A DNA stretch of 44,007 bases, taken from positions 1 to 44,007 of the IMG/VR virus record IMGVR_UViG_3300030116_003639; one strand, 5' to 3'. How positions within the stretch are numbered: the stretch's first letter is position 1; the number at the start of each line of letters is the position of its first letter. The position numbers were made by a program, and so were the translations under genes. Shown one piece after another: positions 1 through 7,482 of the stretch. The notes beneath the pieces were generated by a model that was given only the letters and a program-made list of their open reading frames with translations, was not told where the DNA came from and ran no database searches. The stretch is from a virus.

Positions 1-626
1 TTCCAAAGAGTCCGGACCATTCTCCATTGCAAAGGTGAGAGGTCCTGTGCTTCGTCAATAAATAATACGTCAAAAGTCGGTGAAATATCTTGTTCAATAA
101 ATTGTTCCAGCATGTCATCATAATCTACCAGACCTTTTTCTTTTTTATATCTTCTAAGTTCTTGATCTAAAAGATATAATAGATCTCGCTCTATATCTAG
201 AGTGTGTCTATAGTTATCGTATTCGTCTAATACGTCAACACCTTTTACTCTAGCTTTGTTAATTATTCTTAAATATTCATTGTCAGAGCTAAAAACCCCG
301 TCTTCTTCGCTGTGCCACGCTGACTTAATAGGAATGCCACATTTTAATCCAAACTCTCTGTAGTCAGTGTGTTTCATTACTCTTTCTTTACTTATGTTAA
401 GTGATCTAAATGCTAGTGAGTGCAATGTTCTAAAATATGGAATGTCTTTTGCATCCAACAAAAATTTTTCTTCTGCTCTGTGCTGTGCTTCGTAGGCAGC
501 TTTACGTGTAAAAGAAAAGTAACCTATCTTTTTTATATCTACGCCGTCACGTAAAAATTCTTCCACCAAACCTAATAGTGTAGTTGTTTTACCTGTTCCT
601 GGTGGTCCTAGTATTATTGTTTTCAT
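1..626 (-). CDS. Superfamily 1 DNA helicase, UvrD/Dda-like (3' end outside window)
   Basis: The minus-strand frame opens with ATG at 626 and stays open to base 1, so the C-terminal part of the protein is missing. The start reads MKTIILGPPGTGKTTTLLGL, a Walker A motif at about residues 7-14. Near the truncation is DVLFIDEAQDLSPLQWRMV, the Walker B (DEAQ) motif II of SF1 helicases. Between them lies an SFTRKAA segment typical of motif Ia in UvrD/PcrA/Dda proteins. Expected role: ATP-driven 3'-5' or 5'-3' unwinding at the phage fork or in recombination. The ATG overlaps the stop of the upstream 111-aa gene (ATGA), so the two are probably translationally coupled. Motifs III-VI cannot be seen, so UvrD versus Dda subtype is undecided. 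Confidence 0.9.
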   Translation of the reverse strand, partial: MKTIILGPPGTGKTTTLLGLVEEFLRDGVDIKKIGYFSFTRKAAYEAQHRAEEKFLLDAKDIPYFRTLHSLAFRSLNISKERVMKHTDYREFGLKCGIPIKSAWHSEEDGVFSSDNEYLRIINKARVKGVDVLDEYDNYRHTLDIERDLLYLLDQELRRYKKEKGLVDYDDMLEQFIEQDISPTFDVLFIDEAQDLSPLQWRMVRTLW

Positions 627-958
627 TTATACTTTAATATCTCCGCTGTTAAATCATTTGCTTCTTTAGAGTTATCGTGTCTATCCGGGTGAATAAATTT
701 TAATATTCTTTTAATAAGATCTCTTGGAAGATCATTAGGATTTATTTCTGGCTCTGCTGTTTGTTGTGCTTTGTTATAATTTTCATTCCAAAATTTATCA
801 TAAACAAAAGCTTCGGCCATTCGCCCTTCACCAGTTTCTGTAATGAACATATTATGTATAACAGATTTAGGTAACCAAAACTCAACTCCATCAACCGCTA
901 ACAGAATTGCTTTCTCTGTTTCTCTAACTATTTCAAACTCTTTGTGTATGTTTGCCAT
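623..958 (-). CDS. Small protein with C-terminal J-domain-like HPD segment
   Basis: 111 aa. The N-terminal half (about residues 7-35, containing ILLAVDGVEFWLPKSVI) looks like a small beta domain often met in phage replication-module proteins. The C-terminus has LIKRILKFIHPDRHDNS followed by a short amphipathic helix: helix II, the HPD tripeptide (90-92) and helix III of a DnaJ J domain, without helix I in its usual place. J domains stimulate Hsp70 ATPase. Here it could bring host DnaK to the replication complex, but that role is inferred. The gene overlaps the primase stop by one base (TAATG) and the helicase start by four (ATGA). The alternative is a chance HPD in an unrelated helix pair. 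Confidence 0.75.
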   Translation of the reverse strand: MANIHKEFEIVRETEKAILLAVDGVEFWLPKSVIHNMFITETGEGRMAEAFVYDKFWNENYNKAQQTAEPEINPNDLPRDLIKRILKFIHPDRHDNSKEANDLTAEILKYK

Positions 959-2511
959 TAAAAAGGTACCTCCTCATATTTTATGGGACTAATAGAAGGG
1001 TCTAATTTTTTCATAGCCTTAATCTTTATCAGTCTTATGTTTTGATTTTTTATCTCTTTCCTGACCTCAGTCACAAAAATATCTGGCCGTCCATCCTCGC
1101 CATCTAACTGTTGTATCATGTTGGTTGTCTCCATACGTTTTGCTTCCCAGTTATTTCTTTTTGCAAAAGCATAGAAGTCATCCATTCTAAAATACGTAAA
1201 CCCTTCGTCTGTCCACGCCATCTTGTTAACTATATCGTCTGCTGTTCTTGCTTGAACTCTGTTAACTGTAAACTGTTGTAATAATCCAACCAATATATCC
1301 CTTGGTTCAGAAGACTTTAATGGCTGTACAGTCTGTATGTTTGCAAACAATTGCTTCAAATAAATTTCTTTCCAGTCTCTCAGCTTAGGTGTAGTTACTA
1401 TGATTACCTCTGCTTTATCCATAACCTCTATACAAAATAAGTTAGGGTTGTGTAATTGTTCCTTTGTTAGTTCTACTCGTTTACCATCTACATCTAAAAA
1501 ATATTGTGATGGTGTTGATGCTATTTTAGTTAGCGTTCCTAACTCTGGCATCTCTTCTTCACCATAACCTACACCATGCTTCTTTGTTCTACATCTGGCA
1601 GGATTACAAACAGAACAAATAGGTTGTTCTTTACATCTATATCTGTCGTAATCTTTTTTGTTCATAGATTTAAGTGTTACTTGAACCTCTTGATAACTTA
1701 GTGGTGGGTCCATATATTTCATATTGTACTCACCAACTTTATTTTCCCACTCATCCGGAAAAGCTTTTTTACAAAACACAGCAACGTTAAATAAAGCATT
1801 GTTCCTGGAGCCCTCGCCAAAACCTTGCTCTGCTAATTTATTTAAACACGGTGGACCATCAGGAAAAGCTTCATCCCTTTTAACTTTTTCTTTTGGGTTA
1901 GTATTAATTGCTTGTATTTCTTCTTTTGTTTGTGCCCATTCATCATAGATATCAAAAAACTCTTCTAGTTTTGCAGCTTCACCACCAGCTTTAAATGTGT
2001 ATCGTAAACCTTTGTGTCCTTCGTGGTATGGCAAGTTTAAAAAATTACCAGTGTCCCCACGATCCATAAATATTTCTGTTTGTTTTGGAAAAATTTCGCT
2101 ACCTTCAAAATCCAATGCTTTTGCCATTGCTTTTAGTTTTGACTGCATCAACCCTGCAGGTATAAACTCTTTTGCAAATAAAAATAAATGTGCACCACCT
2201 GACTTTGATCTAAATGTTACCAAAGGAAAGCCCATGCCTTTGATGTTTCTCATCAAAACTAAGTGATCTAGATTATATACATCTACATCTATACACCCCC
2301 ACTTACACATATTATTTTCGTTAATAGGTATTATGCCAAGTGCAGGATCCTTACCATCTAAATGATCTTGCCATAAGTTATCTGTAACTGGAGCTCTTTT
2401 TATAAAAGCTTTAGCAACAGCTTTTCCTTTTTCTGTTACCTCACCAGTAAGTTTCATAATGCCATAAGCACTATTATTACCTTCAAATATATTTTTAAAT
2501 TTCTCTAACAT
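958..2511 (-). CDS. DNA primase, archaeo-eukaryotic (AEP/TOTE-like) type
   Basis: 517 aa. Residues about 70-160 carry the AEP catalytic pattern: the metal-binding DVD at 75-77, then SKSGGAHLFLF with His108, then SEIFPKQTE. Residues about 215-310 resemble a PriCT-like C-terminal primase region (GSRNNALFNVAVFC) ending in a four-cysteine cluster (C293, C299, C302, C307). The last five residues are EEVPF, an acidic-Phe tip like that of SSB-type proteins. Expected role: primer synthesis for phage DNA replication. It sits between the J-like protein and a tiny zinc-finger gene in the replication operon. No helicase Walker motifs are visible, so it is a stand-alone primase or primase-polymerase. Confidence 0.8.
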   Translation of the reverse strand: MLEKFKNIFEGNNSAYGIMKLTGEVTEKGKAVAKAFIKRAPVTDNLWQDHLDGKDPALGIIPINENNMCKWGCIDVDVYNLDHLVLMRNIKGMGFPLVTFRSKSGGAHLFLFAKEFIPAGLMQSKLKAMAKALDFEGSEIFPKQTEIFMDRGDTGNFLNLPYHEGHKGLRYTFKAGGEAAKLEEFFDIYDEWAQTKEEIQAINTNPKEKVKRDEAFPDGPPCLNKLAEQGFGEGSRNNALFNVAVFCKKAFPDEWENKVGEYNMKYMDPPLSYQEVQVTLKSMNKKDYDRYRCKEQPICSVCNPARCRTKKHGVGYGEEEMPELGTLTKIASTPSQYFLDVDGKRVELTKEQLHNPNLFCIEVMDKAEVIIVTTPKLRDWKEIYLKQLFANIQTVQPLKSSEPRDILVGLLQQFTVNRVQARTADDIVNKMAWTDEGFTYFRMDDFYAFAKRNNWEAKRMETTNMIQQLDGEDGRPDIFVTEVRKEIKNQNIRLIKIKAMKKLDPSISPIKYEEVPF

Positions 2512-2517
2512 ATCTTT

Positions 2518-2670
2518 CTATTTCTTTTTCCTAGCAGCAACTGGACCTCTGTATCTATCATTAGCTGTATTGTAATAACCTTGACTACATACAGCTGAGC
2601 AATATCTCTTAGTCTTTTGCCACTTAGTTATACTAAATTCTTTACCACAGGTTTCACATTTTTTAAACAT
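2518..2670 (-). CDS. Tiny zinc-finger protein
   Basis: 50 aa, read from ATG at 2670 to TAG at 2518. The sequence begins MFKKCETCGKEFSITKWQKT and carries C5-x2-C8 and C24-x3-C28, a plausible single zinc site, with a Lys/Arg-rich tail. A purine-rich stretch precedes the ATG. It overlaps the upstream 62-aa frame by about 43 nt and ends 6 nt before the primase start. Small treble-clef or zinc-finger proteins of this kind are common beside phage replication genes and may bind nucleic acid. The function is not otherwise recognisable. Confidence 0.75.
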   Translation of the reverse strand: MFKKCETCGKEFSITKWQKTKRYCSAVCSQGYYNTANDRYRGPVAARKKK

Positions 2671-2816
2671 TTCTTTTTATCTCTTTCTTTTTTTTGTCTT
2701 ATAGACTCTTGCATACTAATTTCTAGCAGTTCATTTTCTGTTTGCCACTGCTCATCAAACGTTTTAGACTCCGAAGGGCCCTTGAAAGGGGGAGTTTTCT
2801 TGGGCCCTTCAGCCAT
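2628..2816 (-). CDS. Small charged hypothetical protein
   Basis: 62 aa starting MAEGPKKTPPFKGPSESKTF, followed by a Glu/Lys/Arg-rich helix (about 25-50) of likely coiled-coil character. Its ATG lies 2 nt after the stop of the ssDNA-binding-like gene, which fits the tight operon packing. The last 43 nt overlap the zinc-finger gene in another frame. The first 14 codons contain a 9-bp perfect inverted repeat (2773-2781 with 2802-2810) that could fold in the mRNA. No family is recognised. It may be a real gene or a leader-type ORF; the start position and gap filling favour real. Confidence 0.55.
   Translation of the reverse strand: MAEGPKKTPPFKGPSESKTFDEQWQTENELLEISMQESIRQKKERDKKKCLKNVKPVVKNLV
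2773..2810 (-). promoter_or_regulatory. Inverted repeat (mRNA hairpin) after SSB-like gene
   Basis: GAAGGGCCC at 2773-2781 pairs perfectly with GGGCCCTTC at 2802-2810 across a 20-nt loop. It begins 6 nt beyond the ATG of the 62-aa gene and 9 nt past the stop of the SSB-like gene. No U-tract follows, so a terminator is unlikely. It could stabilise the upstream mRNA end or limit translation of the 62-aa frame. Confidence 0.4.
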
Positions 2817-2818
2817 GA

Positions 2819-3580
2819 TTAAAACGGTACGTCGTCCGATTTTTTGGACGCTTTATCGTCTCCACCATGTTTTACTTCAACACTACCCACAGTGGAAGCA
2901 AACTGTTTAGCGGCCTCATATACACTTTTATCTTGTATTGGACCTACCTTAGACACACTCCAACCAAACCAAGTTCCCTTGTCATTTGATTGTTGTACTG
3001 TCTTAAGATTATACACGTGACTGTAAGCTGCCGGCGTGAATAGACCTTCCTTACCTTGAAGTTTGATACTATTCATCATCGAGTTCCAGTTCCTACTTAC
3101 TTTTAACTGTGTAGACTTCATAGTGATCACTGCTGTTTGCAGATCCTCAGTCAACACAAAGTAAGAGGCTGTGTTTTCTAGATAGTTACCATTAGGTAAT
3201 CTATCTTTCCAGTCAGCACCCCTTGTAGCTTCTTTTATGATGCCACTGCTAACTGGGTGGATAGCAACAGGAGCACTTGTGCCCTCGCCTCTATCACTCC
3301 ACTCAACATACTCTCGTTTGTATCCACAAACGATTACATTGAGTCCCTTCTCACCATCATATGTCTGCTTAGTCACGGTATTAAATATCATACCTGGTTC
3401 AGCACCTTCTACATACTTGGCGTCCCGTTTGTTTGTCTCGGGTGACAGCTGTCCTAGCACACGTAAGAAAGGCATCGCAAAATCATCGCGATCCATTCCC
3501 TGCATACCAGCAGCTTTATCTTCCTCAAACATACTCGCTAGAGCTACGTCTGATTTTTCTTTTTTACTTACTTGATTCAT
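2819..3580 (-). CDS. Putative single-stranded DNA-binding protein with acidic DDVPF tip
   Basis: 253 aa. No exact family is claimed, but three things point to a phage SSB: location in the replication operon beside a primase and two helicases; a mixed beta core (about 30-215) with many aromatic and basic residues; and a charged linker (about 235-248) ending in DDVPF, the acidic-plus-terminal-Phe signature of bacterial SSB (DIPF), T7 gp2.5 and similar proteins, which binds replication partners. A strong Shine-Dalgarno (AAGGAG) lies about 9 nt upstream of ATG 3580. The primase ends in a near-identical EEVPF. The alternative is an unrelated replication accessory protein. Confidence 0.65.
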   Translation of the reverse strand: MNQVSKKEKSDVALASMFEEDKAAGMQGMDRDDFAMPFLRVLGQLSPETNKRDAKYVEGAEPGMIFNTVTKQTYDGEKGLNVIVCGYKREYVEWSDRGEGTSAPVAIHPVSSGIIKEATRGADWKDRLPNGNYLENTASYFVLTEDLQTAVITMKSTQLKVSRNWNSMMNSIKLQGKEGLFTPAAYSHVYNLKTVQQSNDKGTWFGWSVSKVGPIQDKSVYEAAKQFASTVGSVEVKHGGDDKASKKSDDVPF

Positions 3581-3605
3581 GGTTCGTTTCTCCTTGTTTC
3601 ATGAT

Positions 3606-4166
3606 TCATTTTTTCCGGCTGATTTTAGTTTTATCTTTTACAAATAAATGAAAAGAATCGGAAGGCATGTCGAGGCCGGCCTCGACACGCTCCCTATAGA
3701 GCGCCCTTAAAGTACTAGGCTCAATCTTTTGATCTTGACTGGGCTCGTACCCTTTGGACACTGCAAGGTCCAGGAGTTCCTGTGCCTTGTTATCTTCGCC
3801 TTTTCCGAACGATACGGCAACTTGATTTTTAATCAAATCACCTAGTTCGTTTTCTCGAAGCCATTGATACGCTGACTCTTTGTTTTCTTTATTAACAGTA
3901 CAGCTATAGGTTTTCATAACCTCTATAGAACTGCCGTCAGCTAATTTCAGAGTAGATAATCCCTGCTCCGCGAGCATATTGGGTATGATCTCTGATGCAA
4001 TCTTATCTGCTTTTTCTTTTACTTTTCTTAGTTCTTCTTCTTTAGCAGCTATATCATCTTCTAAAGCTTGAAGTTCTAAACAGTAACCAGATAGTTGCTG
4101 AATATCTGTTTTCTCTATTACTTCTTGTTGATCTTGTTCAAGATCTTGCATTGTTAATGTTGACAT
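3606..4166 (-). CDS. Coiled-coil protein of the replication module, function unknown
   Basis: 186 aa. Residues about 25-60 form a heptad-like, Glu/Lys-rich coiled coil (LEDDIAAKEEELRKVKEKAD). A compact beta region follows (STLKLADGSSIEVMKTYSC, about 75-93), then a helical C-terminal part. Similar coiled-coil/beta proteins sit near recombination or nuclease genes in many phages, but no specific family is claimed. It ends 26 nt before the SSB-like start, and its own ATG is 2 nt from the end of the 154-aa gene. A 20-bp perfect DNA palindrome lies inside its C-terminal coding part (3668-3687). Confidence 0.7.
   Translation of the reverse strand: MSTLTMQDLEQDQQEVIEKTDIQQLSGYCLELQALEDDIAAKEEELRKVKEKADKIASEIIPNMLAEQGLSTLKLADGSSIEVMKTYSCTVNKENKESAYQWLRENELGDLIKNQVAVSFGKGEDNKAQELLDLAVSKGYEPSQDQKIEPSTLRALYRERVEAGLDMPSDSFHLFVKDKTKISRKK
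3668..3687. repeat. 20-bp perfect palindrome inside a coding region
   Basis: Bases 3668-3687 read TGTCGAGGCCGGCCTCGACA, identical on both strands, with GGCCGGCC at the centre. It is far more GC-rich than its surroundings and lies within the 186-aa gene, where it encodes VEAGLD. It could be a protein-binding site or extrude as a cruciform. Coincidence of codon choice is possible. Confidence 0.6.
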
Positions 4167-4167
4167 A

Positions 4168-4632
4168 TTAAAATCCTCCTACCATACCTCCGGTGCTGAA
4201 GCTCATTCTTCCACCGGAGGGTTCCCCATCAACCTCTATTTTCTCATAAAGATCAAAGGTTAACGGGTAATATCTTTTTTCTTGTCTATCCCACTTTAGC
4301 ATGTTGAACACACCTTGTGTTATATCACTAGCTATAGCTGTTGATAGTCCTATAATAGAAGGATCACCAGTGCATAAAATGAAATCTCTTGGTTTAAAAT
4401 CTCTTAAGTTTTTTCTCATTTTTCTAATAAAAGGAGCAGAACTAAATAACATCTGTGAGTTTTCTGGTAAACAAATAACCAGATAACCAAAGTCAGATGC
4501 AGATAAAATATTTATATTTTGAGGTGGGTGTTGTAATACATACACCATAGGTTCTTCTGGGTTTTTCTTAATAAACTCCAGGAATTCAGCCAATTGTTTA
4601 GGCCGGTATAGTTCAAATAATTTATTTCTCAT
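4168..4632 (-). CDS. Hypothetical protein, first gene of the leftward early operon
   Basis: 154 aa, no family recognised. It is a mixed alpha/beta protein with a glycine-rich tail SGGRMSFSTGGMVGGF (about 139-154). This tail resembles the GGR(V/I)GxxxGG motif found in the virion proteins of this window. It is the gene nearest the divergent promoter region on the leftward side, so it should be transcribed first of the replication block. Its ATG at 4632 is about 20 nt from the predicted transcription start. Confidence 0.65.
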   Translation of the reverse strand: MRNKLFELYRPKQLAEFLEFIKKNPEEPMVYVLQHPPQNINILSASDFGYLVICLPENSQMLFSSAPFIRKMRKNLRDFKPRDFILCTGDPSIIGLSTAIASDITQGVFNMLKWDRQEKRYYPLTFDLYEKIEVDGEPSGGRMSFSTGGMVGGF

Positions 4633-4651
4633 AATTTTCTTTCTGTTTATA

Positions 4652-4679
4652 TTGACATCAATATAGTTATGATTATATA
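4652..4679 (+). promoter_or_regulatory. Sigma70-type promoter for the SNF2 helicase
   Basis: Consensus -35 TTGACA at 4652-4657, 16-bp spacer, -10 TATATA at 4674-4679. Predicted start is near 4686, 22 nt before the ATG at 4708. It overlaps completely with a leftward promoter on the other strand. Confidence 0.7.
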
Positions 4680-4687
4680 AGTGTCAA
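4660..4687 (-). promoter_or_regulatory. Sigma70-type promoter for the leftward replication operon
   Basis: On the minus strand, consensus TTGACA at 4687-4682, 16-bp spacer, TATATT at 4665-4660. Predicted start is near 4653, about 20 nt before ATG 4632. Together with the rightward promoter it forms a dyad TTGACA-N3-ATATA-N8-TATAT-N3-TGTCAA, so the two polymerase sites are mutually exclusive. Confidence 0.7.
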
Positions 4688-4707
4688 GTAAGAAAGTAAA
4701 ATAAATT

Positions 4708-6153
4708 ATGATAAAAGATTATAGGTTTAAAACCAAGCCATACGCGCATCAGCTAGAGGCATTGGAAAAATCATGGGCTCAAGATACTTATGCCTTATTT
4801 ATGGAAATGGGTACAGGTAAATCTAAGGTCCTTGTTGATAACATAGCTATGTTATATGACAGAGGCGCGATCCGCGGTGCATTAATAATTGCACCAAAAG
4901 GTGTGTATAAAAACTGGGATCAGATAGAGTTCCCAGTCCACATGCCTGACCATGTAGAACACACAAAAGTTTTATGGGAAGCAAACATCACGAAGAAAAA
5001 ACAAATGGAACTTGACACTTTATTTGATGATAAAGAAGAACTTAAGATATTGATAATGAACGTAGAAGCATTTTCTACATCAAAAGGACTGGACTTTGCG
5101 CACTCTTTCCTTAACATGTTATGCGGAAGAGCTTTGATAGGGATTGATGAATCTACGACGATCAAGAATCCGACAGCAAAGCGAACAAAAAATATATTAT
5201 CCATAGGGAATCTTGCGAAGTATCGTAGAATCTTAACGGGCTCTCCAGTCACAAAGTCACCTCTTGATTTATATAGTCAATGTGAATTCTTAGACCCTTA
5301 CCATTTGGGTCATCAGTCTTACTATACTTTCCGCGCACGTTACGCTCACATGATAGATAGAAACTTTGGCGGTCGTCGTGTACAGATTGTAGGTAGTTAT
5401 CGTAGACTACCAGAACTTACAGAAAAACTAGAAAAGTTTTCTTATCGTGTACTAAAAGAAGATTGTCTCGATCTACCAGAAAAAGTATTTACAAAACGAT
5501 TTGTAGATCTGACTGCTGAACAACAAAAAGTTTACAAAGAAATGAAACACATGGCTATTGCAGAACTAAACGGTGGTGTTATGTCAACTATGAATGTAAT
5601 AACACAGTTAATGAGACTGCATCAGATAACTTGTGGTCATTTCAAATCAGACGATGGTAAAGTCACACATCTAAAAAATAACAGAGTAGACTCTTTGATG
5701 GAGTTGTTAGAGGAAACAGAGGGCAAGGTTATAATCTGGGCAAACTACAGGGAAGATATAAAAAACATAGTCGAAAAATTAAAAAAAGCTTACGGAGAGG
5801 CCTCTACAGTCGAATATCACGGTGGGGTGGACCCTACCCTCCGCCAGGAGAACATTGCTCAGTTTCAGCAAAAAAACGGCCCTACACGCTATTTTGTAGG
5901 AAACACTCAAACTGGGGGCTATGGAATCACACTTACGGCTGCTAACACGGTAGTATACTATTCTAACAACTATGACCTTGAGAAAAGACTACAGTCAGAA
6001 GATCGAGCACACCGTATCGGCCAGACTGGCAGTGTTACCTATGTTGACCTGATTGCAGAAAAGACTATAGATGAGCGTATTGTAAGAACATTAAGGAAAA
6101 AAGTAAACTTAGCTAATGAAATTATGGGAGAGGATATTAGAGACTGGATCTAG
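4708..6153 (+). CDS. SNF2-family (SF2) DNA helicase/translocase
   Basis: 481 aa and the only plus-strand gene. Motif I MEMGTGKSK (residues 32-40), DEST Walker B variant (147-150), motif III LTGSP (176-180), motif V region TGGYGITLTAAN (402-413) and motif VI QSEDRAHRIGQ (429-439) are all present, so both RecA-like lobes are complete. The family uses ATP to translocate on double-stranded DNA and remodel bound proteins. In phages it is thought to help replication or recombination. The DES in place of DEAH is usual for phage members. It is preceded by a consensus promoter and only a weak AAGAAAG Shine-Dalgarno. Its TAG stop lies in a CTAG that also encodes the endolysin stop on the other strand. 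Confidence 0.92.
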   Translation: MIKDYRFKTKPYAHQLEALEKSWAQDTYALFMEMGTGKSKVLVDNIAMLYDRGAIRGALIIAPKGVYKNWDQIEFPVHMPDHVEHTKVLWEANITKKKQMELDTLFDDKEELKILIMNVEAFSTSKGLDFAHSFLNMLCGRALIGIDESTTIKNPTAKRTKNILSIGNLAKYRRILTGSPVTKSPLDLYSQCEFLDPYHLGHQSYYTFRARYAHMIDRNFGGRRVQIVGSYRRLPELTEKLEKFSYRVLKEDCLDLPEKVFTKRFVDLTAEQQKVYKEMKHMAIAELNGGVMSTMNVITQLMRLHQITCGHFKSDDGKVTHLKNNRVDSLMELLEETEGKVIIWANYREDIKNIVEKLKKAYGEASTVEYHGGVDPTLRQENIAQFQQKNGPTRYFVGNTQTGGYGITLTAANTVVYYSNNYDLEKRLQSEDRAHRIGQTGSVTYVDLIAEKTIDERIVRTLRKKVNLANEIMGEDIRDWI

Positions 6154-6611
6154 AGAAGTATTGTTTCGTATTTGGTCCGTCCTTCTACTTTGCTCGCTCT
6201 TAACACTTGTTTTCTTGGCGCTTCCGTCACCGCTGAGCAGTGAACCCATCCAGAATTTGGATCACCTTCATTATAAAATTCCAGAATTAGTTGGTCAAAT
6301 TCCGTATTTTTACTAATCCACGTTGCAAGTTCCTTGTTGTCAACTCCATGTATCTCGAAGTCTGCTGCCTCACCCCTGGCATGTTGTGACTTAGACGAAG
6401 AGCCGATAGCTTCGCACAACGCTGGGCTACGATAGCCTGAAGATATCATGACCGGTTTACCAAAATGCTCACGCACTGGTTGCAGGACGGCCTCCGCTAG
6501 GTGAATAAGGTTTTCTATTTCCGCGGTCCCCGGTTCGTTGTTAATGCCTTTGCGTACCGCGGTCTGCGACTTAGTTAATTCTGATAGTGAAAAGTTTTCT
6601 GATAGTTTCAT
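6150..6611 (-). CDS. Endolysin, peptidase M15A-type (D-Ala-D-Ala carboxypeptidase-like)
   Basis: 153 aa. The zinc-peptidase M15 signature is clear: SSGYRSPALCEAIG (58-70), SQHARGEAADFE (75-86, with His77 and Asp84) and GWVH (121-124, with His124), together giving the His-Asp-His zinc site. These enzymes cut peptidoglycan cross-link peptides, and in a phage this is the lysis enzyme acting in the periplasm. No signal peptide is visible, so export would rely on a holin. It starts by ATGA overlap with the 205-aa gene and is the last gene of the late leftward unit. It converges with the helicase, sharing CTAG as the two stop codons. Confidence 0.9.
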   Translation of the reverse strand: MKLSENFSLSELTKSQTAVRKGINNEPGTAEIENLIHLAEAVLQPVREHFGKPVMISSGYRSPALCEAIGSSSKSQHARGEAADFEIHGVDNKELATWISKNTEFDQLILEFYNEGDPNSGWVHCSAVTEAPRKQVLRASKVEGRTKYETILL

Positions 6612-7225
6612 ACTCTGCCCCCTTGTTTCAATTTACTTATATCTCCAAAAAATAATTTTCTCAATATTTCTCTTTGTTTAGGATCTTTTATTTTTCTTAT
6701 TAAATCTCTTAGTCCATAAAACTTTTTATATTCTGGCAAAGAATCAGGTATTCTAGAACCTGCACTTTTAGCAAACTTATACATAGGAGATGTGTACATC
6801 ATTGCTGATTTTATATTCTCCATAATACTTCTACCTCTATCTACAGGGAACCGAGCTCTACCTGGATCTAATTTCATCATTTGAGGGTAGTCTTTAAATC
6901 TAAAAAAAGCATGCCCATAAGGATCATCTGTAGCTATTTCTCTAAAAGTTGGAGTTATTTTTTTTGATCTAATAATAGGAACACCAGAATCCATTGCTCC
7001 TTGTGCGTATGTGCTGGCTGTAGCACGATTTCTTGTGACATCCCTACCTTGTATTCCAGGGCCAAACATTTTTTTACCCCCGACCCTAGCTTGCATTCCC
7101 GCTATACCTGAAGAGTAAGGTAAAGTTTCTCCTCGCATGTATAGCTCTTTAACTTTGGAAGGTTTAATTTTTTTAAGACCTGGTTTAGCTGCTGCTATTA
7201 TACCTCTTATTGCTAAAGGAATCAT
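6608..7225 (-). CDS. Basic hypothetical protein ending in GGRV
   Basis: 205 aa, unknown function. It is rich in Lys/Arg, with an N-terminal hydrophobic-basic stretch (MIPLAIRGIIAAAKPGLKK) and an otherwise mixed fold (about 75-180). The last residues are QGGRV just before the stop, one copy of the GGR(V/I) motif shared with the large virion proteins. It lies between the membrane protein and the endolysin with ATGA overlaps on both sides. It could be a lysis accessory or a late virion protein; position alone does not decide. Confidence 0.7.
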   Translation of the reverse strand: MIPLAIRGIIAAAKPGLKKIKPSKVKELYMRGETLPYSSGIAGMQARVGGKKMFGPGIQGRDVTRNRATASTYAQGAMDSGVPIIRSKKITPTFREIATDDPYGHAFFRFKDYPQMMKLDPGRARFPVDRGRSIMENIKSAMMYTSPMYKFAKSAGSRIPDSLPEYKKFYGLRDLIRKIKDPKQREILRKLFFGDISKLKQGGRV

Positions 7226-7482
7226 AACATGCCCAATAGTGTCTCAATAACAATTAAACCAACGGCACCCACCGTGGTAAGAACTACCCAATAGATTTTG
7301 TCTATCTTGCCCCCCAAAGCTTCTACGTCTTGATGTACATGTGTAATCTTATCATCTAGGTGTTTAAGATGGTTTGTTTTTATAACTTCTATTTCACGTT
7401 CTACACCTTTTAAGTGACCATATAAAGAGATCACGTGTTCTCTATCTGATTCTGGTGTTATGCCTTTAACTGTATCGTTCAT
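7222..7482 (-). CDS. XhlA-like coiled-coil plus membrane-anchor protein, possible holin or lysis accessory
   Basis: 86 aa. A charged coiled-coil (about 20-62) is followed by one C-terminal membrane segment (about 64-86, starting YWVVLTTVGAVGLIVIE). This is the layout of XhlA/hemolysin-type phage lysis proteins, which sit in the inner membrane and help release the endolysin. It lies two genes upstream of the endolysin. The ATG overlaps the stop of the 1920-aa gene by one base (TAATG). It could alternatively be a membrane anchor for the ejection complex. Confidence 0.65.
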   Translation of the reverse strand: MNDTVKGITPESDREHVISLYGHLKGVEREIEVIKTNHLKHLDDKITHVHQDVEALGGKIDKIYWVVLTTVGAVGLIVIETLLGML

